From positions 1-12,335 of the forward strand of contig CAZMVU010000148.1 in NCBI GenBank assembly GCA_964569295.1: DNA of 12,335 nt, written 5' to 3'. Below, piece by piece: positions 7,716 to 12,335 of the stretch. How positions within the stretch are numbered: position 1 is the stretch's first letter; each line of letters begins with the position of its first letter. Origin of the DNA: CAZMVU01 sp964569295. GTDB taxonomy: Bacteria > Hydrogenedentota > Hydrogenedentia > Hydrogenedentales > JAGMZX01. The notes beneath the pieces are model-generated. The model did no database searches. It had not been told where the DNA came from and worked only from the letters and a program-made list of their open reading frames with translations. The translations under genes were made by a program, and so were the position numbers.

Positions 7716-7914
7716 GTGGCCGGTAACGCCATGCCCCATAAAACCGTGCCAACCTTCGTGCAGTCAAACCGGATGTATGTGGAACGCGCTGTTTGACCCA
7801 CGACAATGGCATTGGGTACCGTTATATGCCCGGGCACCGAATGGCGCCGGGTACGATTGTTGGCGTAACACATTCGTAATGCATGCAGCCGCAAAAACGT
7901 AAGGAGAGAGTCTC

Positions 7915-8793
7915 ATGAAACATGCAATCCTGACAATGGCTCTGGTGGCCGCTTTGGTGCTGTCGGTGTGCGCACCCGCGCTGGCGGGTGACGTGCCCGG
8001 ACCGGACAAGATGAAAGCGCTTGTGGGCAAGGCGTTGGTGCTTGATCTGGCAGAGAAAATGGATCTCGCGCCGACTGAAGTCACCCTGCTGATGGACGAG
8101 TGGCAGCAGTACCAGTCTGAAATGGCGGAAATGAAGGCCGAGCGCGCGGCGAAGAAAGCAGCGCTGTTGGACGCCATTGAAGCAGGTAAGGGCGACAGCG
8201 AGATCTTGGGGATGCTGGACGAGATCGTCGAGCTGGATGAAGAGATGTTCGACCTCAAGGTTAAACTGTGCGAGGCCTATATGGTTGATCTCACGGGCGC
8301 GCAACTGGCCCAGGCCTACCTTTTCCTCGCAGACTATGGCAAGAAGGTAGCCCAAGTGGTCGGCGGCATGGGGCCGGCCCGCCGTGCGAAGCCGGTGGCT
8401 CAGGCTGGCAAGAGGGCCGAAAAGAAAGCCGCCGTTGCTGAGGAAGCCGCGTCGCCCGCCGATCAGGCCATTGATGTTTCCAAGAGCTGGGGCGCCGCGC
8501 TCGCCGAGCAGGATCTGGACACGATCATGAGCTACTTCGCCGAGGATTTCGAGCATTACGAGTATGGCGACAAGCTGGGCATCCGGGACTTCATCGGCCA
8601 GGCCATCGACATGGGCTACCTCGAAGACCTCGAGGTGTACACCGACGACGCCGAGGCGGAAGTGGACGGCGAAGAAGTTATCGTGTATCCCATCGAGCTT
8701 ATGGGCGCTTTTGGTGCGGTGACTTTCGAGCTGGTCTTCGCGGAGAAGGACGGTGAGATGAAGATCGTCGGCATGGATGCTTCCGGCATCTAG
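7915..8793 (+). CDS. Secreted Spy/CpxP-like plus NTF2-like (SnoaL-type) protein
   Basis: This 292-residue protein has a clear signal peptide: basic start, hydrophobic core, and cleavage after ALA at residue 24. Residues 30-150 are all-helical and charged. The pattern LDLAEKMDLAPTEV, a long charged helix, then VDLTGAQLAQAYLFL (124-138) resembles LTxxQ proteins of the Spy/CpxP/Zra group, which are periplasmic chaperones or metal-stress sensors. An Ala/Lys-rich linker (150-180) leads to a C-terminal domain (183-292) beginning AIDVSKSWGAALAEQDLDTIMSYFAEDFEHYE, the N-terminal helix pattern of NTF2-like/SnoaL or DUF4440 domains. That domain ends in strands. AAGGAG lies 8 nt before the ATG. The gene stands alone, between tRNA-Ser and a terminator. 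Both domain calls are by pattern only. Catalytic activity is doubtful, and a binding or folding role outside the cytoplasm is more likely. Confidence 0.75.
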   Translation: MKHAILTMALVAALVLSVCAPALAGDVPGPDKMKALVGKALVLDLAEKMDLAPTEVTLLMDEWQQYQSEMAEMKAERAAKKAALLDAIEAGKGDSEILGMLDEIVELDEEMFDLKVKLCEAYMVDLTGAQLAQAYLFLADYGKKVAQVVGGMGPARRAKPVAQAGKRAEKKAAVAEEAASPADQAIDVSKSWGAALAEQDLDTIMSYFAEDFEHYEYGDKLGIRDFIGQAIDMGYLEDLEVYTDDAEAEVDGEEVIVYPIELMGAFGAVTFELVFAEKDGEMKIVGMDASGI

Positions 8794-8819
8794 TTCGCGT
8801 ATATCGAAAAACCCACATG

Positions 8820-8856
8820 CCGGCGTTCTCCCGCGGGGGGGCGCCGGTTTCTTCTT
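8820..8856 (+). terminator. Intrinsic terminator between converging genes
   Basis: The stem CCGGCG/CGCCGG (8820-8825 and 8842-8847) encloses a GC-rich inner part and is followed by TTTCTTCTT. It lies 27 bp after the stop of the secreted-protein gene. On the minus strand the same hairpin is followed, after a few bases, by TTTTT (plus-strand A-run at 8807-8811). It may therefore also end mutY transcription. Confidence 0.75.
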
Positions 8857-8871
8857 GCCCCGCCTCCCTTG

Positions 8872-9945
8872 TTACGGAAGGAGGGGGAGAAATTTGTGAT
8901 TGGCCTTTGGGAATGCGTATTGGCCGAATTCGTCGCGGGAGACCCAGGTGAGTTCGTCATGCCAATAGGCGGCCGGCGCGCCGGACAGGATGGTGCATCG
9001 GTACACATGGAGGGTGACGCGCAGGTGCGTATAGGCGTGTTTCACCGTGGCGATTATGCCGCCGACTTTCACCGTGAGGCCGAGCTCTTCCTTACATTCG
9101 CGCAGGAGCGCGGTCTCGGGGCTCTCGCCGGGCTTGATCTTGCCGCCCGGGAATTCCCACAGGCCGCCCAGTAACCCTTCGGCCCGGCGCTTACCGATGA
9201 GGTATTTGCCGTCTTCTGCGCGGATGACTGCCACCACAATCTCTTTGTGCGGCGCGGGTTTGCGTGGCTTGCGCACGGGGCGTGCGGTCTGCACGCCTTG
9301 TGTAAAGGCGCGGCAATGAACCGCGACGGGACATTCGTCGCAGCGGATATTCTTGGGTGTGCAGATACGGGCGCCGAGTTCCATCATAGCCTGGTTGAAG
9401 TCGCCAGGCCGCTTCTCGGGCAGGAGCTGCCCGGCCCATGCCCACAGGCGTGCCTGCGAGGGGGCGGCCTCGATCGGTTCCTCGAGGTCGTAGAGGCGCG
9501 AGAGTACACGTTTCACATTGCCGTCGACTACGGGTACGGGCTCGTTGTGGGCAATCGACGCGACCGCGTGGGCGGTGTACTTGCCCACGCCCGGCAGCAA
9601 TTGCAGTACCGGCGCGCTTTTGGGCAGCTCGCCGCCATGGTCCTTGGCGACGATCCGCGCGGCACGGTGCAGGTTGCGCGCGCGGGTGTAGTAGCCGAGG
9701 CCCTCCCAAAGCTTCAATACCTCGTCGAGGCGGGCCGCCGCGAGATCCGCCACGGTGGGAAAACGTGCGAGAAAGCGCTCGTAGTAAGGCAACCCCTGCT
9801 CGACCCGGGTCTGCTGCAGGAGAACCTCGGCAAGCCACACGTGGTACGGGGCGCGCGTGCGGCGCCAGGGAAGATCGCGCGCTTCGCGGTCGAACCAGGC
9901 GAGCAGGGCCGCGCGCAATTGCCGCACGTCACCGCGCACGCGCAT
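8872..9945 (-). CDS. mutY: A/G-specific adenine glycosylase fused to MutT-type Nudix domain
   Basis: This 357-residue base-excision enzyme removes adenine mispaired with 8-oxoguanine. E40 in VWLAEVLLQQTRV is the catalytic acid. The helix-hairpin-helix LPGVGKYTAHAVAS (117-130) has Tyr at the position where Nth has catalytic Lys, and D141 in VVDGNVKRVLSR is the second catalytic residue. The 4Fe-4S ligands are C195, C202, C205 and C211. The C-terminal domain (about 233-357) carries what reads as a full Nudix box: G268, E274, R282-E283, E286-E287, G289. The usual MutY C-terminal domain has a degenerate box. ATG 9945 has AAAGG only 1 nt away, so GTG 9939 (7 nt spacing) may be the true start. Another 70 codons upstream are open but read as non-coding. 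The start overlaps the preceding small ORF, suggesting translational coupling. Confidence 0.92.
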   Translation of the reverse strand: MRVRGDVRQLRAALLAWFDREARDLPWRRTRAPYHVWLAEVLLQQTRVEQGLPYYERFLARFPTVADLAAARLDEVLKLWEGLGYYTRARNLHRAARIVAKDHGGELPKSAPVLQLLPGVGKYTAHAVASIAHNEPVPVVDGNVKRVLSRLYDLEEPIEAAPSQARLWAWAGQLLPEKRPGDFNQAMMELGARICTPKNIRCDECPVAVHCRAFTQGVQTARPVRKPRKPAPHKEIVVAVIRAEDGKYLIGKRRAEGLLGGLWEFPGGKIKPGESPETALLRECKEELGLTVKVGGIIATVKHAYTHLRVTLHVYRCTILSGAPAAYWHDELTWVSRDEFGQYAFPKANHKFLPLLP

Positions 9946-10243
9946 ACCTTTGCGCCGTGTCGAAGTACGTGCGCGGTTCGAGGGACACGGCATTGTTGTG
10001 CGGGCGCGGCAGCGCATCGAAGTAAGGTTCGAGTTGCGGCCCGGCATACGCGGGCACAAACGGTGCCATTGCCCGGCCCGGCGCAGTAAGGGCGAACATG
10101 CCATTGTATCCAGCGCGGGGGACTTCCGCGGCGGCGCTGTTGCCGATGACAACATGCACGCCCGCCTCTTCGAACGGGGTGGCGCCTTCTGCAGCCGCGC
10201 TGCCGGCAGCGCGGCACAGGAGGTGTGCGCTTAGATATTGCAT
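9929..10243 (-). CDS. Small uncharacterised ORF, possible truncated gene
   Basis: This 104-residue ORF precedes and overlaps mutY by 17 bp. It starts at an ATG with GGAAGGAAG 9 nt upstream, which is a plausible ribosome site. The middle is unlike a random frame: GVHVVIGNSAAAEVPRAGYN (28-47), then ALTAPG, PFVPAYAG (61-68) and LEPYFDALPRPHNN. From memory this resembles the N-terminal part of larger uncharacterised planctomycete-type proteins, but I cannot name a family. After residue 90 the chain ends abruptly in a short basic tail inside the mutY start region. It could therefore be a genuine short protein or the surviving 5' end of a longer gene whose remainder was deleted. There is no signal peptide and no catalytic motif. 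A terminator lies just upstream. Confidence 0.5.
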   Translation of the reverse strand: MQYLSAHLLCRAAGSAAAEGATPFEEAGVHVVIGNSAAAEVPRAGYNGMFALTAPGRAMAPFVPAYAGPQLEPYFDALPRPHNNAVSLEPRTYFDTAQRYARAR

Positions 10244-10277
10244 GCCGCGTATCTTCCTTCCCGGCGAATCAGACAGA

Positions 10278-10304
10278 CCGGACGGACCATGCCGATCCGT
10301 CCGG
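10278..10304 (-). terminator. Hairpin terminator after the DUF1080 gene
   Basis: CCGGACGGA (10278-10286) and TCCGTCCGG (10296-10304) form a perfect 9-bp stem with a 9-nt loop. On the minus strand it is followed by TCTGTCTG, a modest T-rich tail. It lies between the lipoprotein gene and the small ORF upstream of mutY. A smaller hairpin with a GNRA-type loop, CCCG-GCAA-CGGG on the minus strand, sits just after the lipoprotein stop. Confidence 0.5.
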
Positions 10305-10433
10305 CCTGCTTGTTAGGAAAGCCGGTTTGTTTCGGTTCCAAGCGATGCGCTGCGAAGCGCCTTTCTTGTTCTCACGGCGCCCCATTTCAAGCCCGCGGGT
10401 GCTACCTGCCCCGTTATTCCCGTTGCCGGGCGG

Positions 10434-11735
10434 CTACAACTCCTTGATGCGGATGTTGCGGTAGGCCACATAGTTGCCATGGTCGGTCAGGCATATAAAG
10501 CCTTTGCGCAGACGGTACTTGAGTTCTTCGTGATCGTCGAAGTTGACATCCTGCACGACGACACCGTTGATCCAGGCTTTGTAGTGGGGGCCTTCGAAAC
10601 GTACCTCGAGCGTGTTCCACTCGCCTTCACGGTGGGCGGGCATGGCCAGCGGGGGCAACACGTCATAGACGGAACCGGTATTCGATTCATCCGGCTCCTC
10701 CGTGCCGCTGTCACCGCGCAATTGAAATTCCACACCGAGCTTCGATTCCCGGGAACCACGGGGCGCACGCATCCAGATGCCGCTGTTGCCGCCGGGGAGA
10801 ATCTTCCACTCGCAACGGAGCACAAAGTCACTGTAGCGCCGGGCGGAATTGATAGCGCCGGCGCCCTTTTCGCGCCACTCGATGGCCCCGCAGTCGTTCA
10901 CATGGAACGACTCGACCTCGGGGTCTTTGAACCACCAGCCGGTGAGATCCTCGCCGTTGAACAGCGGCACGAACCCGGCGGCCTGCTCTTCCTCTGAAAG
11001 AATGGCCGGATCGAGTTGGGGCGGATCTTTCTCGATGGGGCGCATGAGCTTCTGGTCCAGGGCCTCGTAGCGGGCGTCCTCGTTGGCGAGGATAAAATGC
11101 TGGCCGTCGATGTCGTAGCCGGGTATAACATCATCGAGCACGACAAGGTGTCCCGGATATTCAGCGGGTTCTTCGTCCGTGAAGGTGAGGTCGCCATTGG
11201 CTGGTGCGATGACGACGCGCAACGGCGCGCGGTCTTTGAACTCCCGGGCGAGTTCGGCGGCGTGCGGGCCGTCAAAGAGGTACACGACCATGCCCTGGCG
11301 CTTGAGGGCCTTCGCCGCGGTTCGCACCGCTTTTTCGTGCAACTCGGGGGGGACGTTCTCGCCGATGACCCGCACGATGACGCCCATGCGCGAGTTTTTG
11401 GCGCGGTGCGCGATGGTTTCCACCGTCTGCACGGCGGCGGGGTCGACCTGCGAGTAGTCCTCGTTGTAACCGGTGAGGTCGAAACACACGGCATTGCCAC
11501 CCACCTCGCCGGTGCGCACCATGGGCGGCACAATGCCCGCCAACTCACCACCCGATGCGCCCATGCCCGGCGCTTCGAAGGCTTGCAGGGTGAACTTGCT
11601 GTTGCCGCGGAACAACTTGCCGTCTTTGATCCGGAAATCGTCTTTCCCCAAACCAATGGATTGGCATGCGGGAAACGTGCCCGCCACCAAAGCTACCAGT
11701 AGACCTACCAGGCTGATTCGTGCGATTCTACTCAT
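10434..11735 (-). CDS. DUF1080 (3-keto-disaccharide hydrolase family) lipoprotein
   Basis: This 433-residue exported protein starts with a lipoprotein-like signal (hydrophobic 8-20, then TFPAC with C24). The Phe and Pro before the Cys make the lipobox non-canonical. Residues 33-235 form a domain I cannot name. It has alternating strands and helices (NAVCFDLTGYNEDYSQVD, MGVIVRVIGENVP, GMVVYLFDGPH, LRVVIAPANG) and resembles part of a TIM-barrel glycosidase. Residues 253-433 are the DUF1080 domain: FVPLFNGEDLTGWW, then NSGIWMRAP (317-325), GVEFQL (334-339), EWNTLEVRF and HYKAWINGVVVQD (384-396). Members of this concanavalin-like family act on or bind sugars, some hydrolysing 3-keto-disaccharides. 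The ATG at 11735 has AAGGAG about 6 nt upstream. The longer frame to 12269 is non-coding. The gene is probably monocistronic, with a structured leader upstream and a terminator downstream. Confidence 0.88.
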   Translation of the reverse strand: MSRIARISLVGLLVALVAGTFPACQSIGLGKDDFRIKDGKLFRGNSKFTLQAFEAPGMGASGGELAGIVPPMVRTGEVGGNAVCFDLTGYNEDYSQVDPAAVQTVETIAHRAKNSRMGVIVRVIGENVPPELHEKAVRTAAKALKRQGMVVYLFDGPHAAELAREFKDRAPLRVVIAPANGDLTFTDEEPAEYPGHLVVLDDVIPGYDIDGQHFILANEDARYEALDQKLMRPIEKDPPQLDPAILSEEEQAAGFVPLFNGEDLTGWWFKDPEVESFHVNDCGAIEWREKGAGAINSARRYSDFVLRCEWKILPGGNSGIWMRAPRGSRESKLGVEFQLRGDSGTEEPDESNTGSVYDVLPPLAMPAHREGEWNTLEVRFEGPHYKAWINGVVVQDVNFDDHEELKYRLRKGFICLTDHGNYVAYRNIRIKEL

Positions 11736-11914
11736 GGGTTTCTCCTTGCCTGCATTCGCGTGTGAATGACAACCAGCGCCCGCCCTATTCGCGGCGCCCA
11801 GACAAGAAGGGTAGCAGATAAGCGGGGTGCAAGGCATCTTGATAGGGGCAAGCGCGCGCGGGATGGACCGCCAAAGCTTCTGCCAGCCTGGGTCCAGCGG
11901 CAGATCCGCTCCGC

Positions 11915-11946
11915 AAAAAGAGACCTGATGCGTTGCCCGCACCAGG
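11915..11946 (-). terminator. Intrinsic terminator inside the DUF1080 gene leader
   Basis: A 9-bp stem (one G-T pair) with a 5-nt loop is followed by T-C-T-C and five T on the minus strand. It sits about 180 bp before the ATG of the lipoprotein gene. It would stop transcripts starting at the upstream promoter unless antiterminated. Confidence 0.55.
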
Positions 11947-11985
11947 CCTCCGCGGAAGGAGAAACGCCATAGCTGGCGTTGACCA
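11915..11985 (-). ncRNA. Structured leader RNA or small RNA upstream of the DUF1080 gene
   Basis: Transcription from the extended -10 box just upstream would yield about 70 nt with three hairpins. The first is AACGCCA-GCTA-TGGCGTT (11980-11963), a perfect 7-bp stem. The second is CTCC-TTCCGC-GGAG. The third is CCTGGTGCG-GGCAA-CGCATCAGG (11946-11924), followed at once by TCTCTTTTT (11923-11915), an intrinsic terminator. The RNA contains GTTTCTCCTT (11965-11956), an exact 10-nt complement of the ribosome-site region of the downstream gene (AAGGAGAAAC, 11747-11738). It could be an attenuating leader acting in cis or an independent small RNA. I recognise no known riboswitch class. Confidence 0.4.
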
Positions 11986-11990
11986 CTTTG

Positions 11991-11999
11991 ATTATACCA
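11991..11999 (-). promoter_or_regulatory. Extended -10 promoter, leader of the DUF1080 gene
   Basis: The minus strand reads TGGTATAAT, a perfect -10 hexamer preceded by the TGn extension. No good -35 box lies 16-18 nt upstream (TATCGC at 17), which is common for extended -10 promoters. The predicted start is near 11984, just before the three-hairpin RNA. Confidence 0.5.
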
Positions 12000-12147
12000 C
12001 AAAAGCGGCACCTGCGATAGCGCTGGCCGCCCTGATTCAGCACCGAATAATGGGAATCTGCGCGCGAATGTGCATAAGCGTAGGCCTTGCAGTGTGTTAC
12101 GATTTGTGCCATTCTTTAGTGCCTTACGCCCCAGCTTGTGCAGTAAC

Positions 12148-12290
12148 GTGGGCTGCGCCCACAACCCAAGGATCGAATGGCGTGTTCCCCGGTTGTGGGT
12201 TCGTGGTTCAGGACGGCTTGGGATTTGGAGCTTGGGCGTGTTTCCGGAGCGCCGAAGGCGCGGCTCCATACCAGCCTGGACCGCAGGCCC
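12148..12290. repeat. Cluster of GC palindromes in non-coding sequence (REP-like)
   Basis: Several inverted repeats occur in this gene-free end region. They are GTGGGC-TGC-GCCCAC (12148-12162); CCCACAACC (12158-12166) facing GGTTGTGGG (12191-12199); GGAGC-GCC-GAA-GGC-GCG-GCTCC (12246-12267); and GCCTG-GACCG-CAGGC (12275-12288 approximately). Between them, 12215-12237 is a G/T-rich periodic tract (CTTGGGATTTGGAGCTTGGG). Such arrays resemble extragenic repeats of planctomycete-like genomes, but only one copy is in view. No credible gene is seen from 12000 to 12335. Confidence 0.4.
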
Positions 12291-12335
12291 ATACGCGTTA
12301 ACTTAAGGATACAGCCCTGACAGTACCGCCTTGCA

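Noticed and set aside
9247..10089. 280-codon plus-strand frame opposite mutY
   Set aside because: It is an antisense shadow of conserved mutY with no recognisable motif.
10347..10370. Hairpin GCGCT-GCGA-AGCGC followed by CTTTCTTGTT on the plus strand
   Set aside because: It looks like a plus-strand terminator, but no plus-strand gene ends here. The stem is short and it lies in the tail of a minus-strand gene.
11736..12269. Long N-terminal extension of the DUF1080 lipoprotein frame
   Set aside because: It runs through the promoter, terminator hairpin and palindromes. The signal peptide and ribosome site fix the start at 11735.
1..12335. CRISPR array, insertion sequence, prophage, defence or biosynthetic island
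   Set aside because: There are no regularly spaced repeats, transposase or integrase motifs, phage genes or clustered biosynthetic domains in the window.

Overview
This is a 12.3 kb GC-rich bacterial chromosomal window with nine protein genes, one tRNA and several regulatory elements. No phage, transposon, plasmid or CRISPR signature is visible. The gene mix suggests a deep-branching environmental bacterium of the Planctomycetes/Hydrogenedentes type: a large DUF2339 membrane protein, a DUF1080 (3-keto-disaccharide hydrolase family) lipoprotein, a C45-type Ntn hydrolase and long intergenic regions with GC palindromes. That placement is an inference from gene families and style, not from a phylogenetic marker.

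Layout. Positions 156-4014 (minus strand) hold a DUF2339 multi-pass membrane protein followed by a class II CCA tRNA nucleotidyltransferase that overlaps it by 8 bp. Bases 1-155 show nothing I can support. A 316 bp divergent intergenic region (4015-4330) carries a good sigma-70-like promoter facing right and a weaker one facing left. Positions 4331-7526 (plus strand) hold three genes in a row: a C45-family acyltransferase/amidohydrolase, a membrane-anchored calcineurin-like phosphoesterase and a small cytosine deaminase of the yeast Fcy1 type. A tRNA-Ser(UGA) gene lies on the opposite strand just after them. After a 281 bp gap comes a secreted two-domain protein (Spy/CpxP-like helical part plus an NTF2-like part). 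It ends at a strong terminator that also lies between it and the converging mutY.

The right third is all on the minus strand. mutY encodes an adenine glycosylase fused to a MutT-type Nudix domain. It overlaps the end of a small 104-codon ORF that may be a truncated gene. Upstream lie a hairpin terminator and a DUF1080 lipoprotein gene. That lipoprotein gene has a 250 bp upstream region with an extended -10 promoter and a roughly 70-nt three-hairpin RNA ending in an intrinsic terminator. This RNA carries a perfect 10-nt complement to the lipoprotein gene's own ribosome binding site. The last 330 bp is non-coding and rich in palindromes.

How it works together. The window mixes housekeeping (CCA addition, tRNA-Ser, oxidised-guanine repair) with exported or envelope functions (DUF2339, phosphoesterase, Spy/NTF2 protein, DUF1080 lipoprotein). 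No new multi-gene system is evident. The most interesting items are the structured leader RNA before the DUF1080 gene, the Fcy1-type deaminase in a bacterium, the MutY fusion with an apparently intact Nudix box, and the truncated-looking ORF before mutY.
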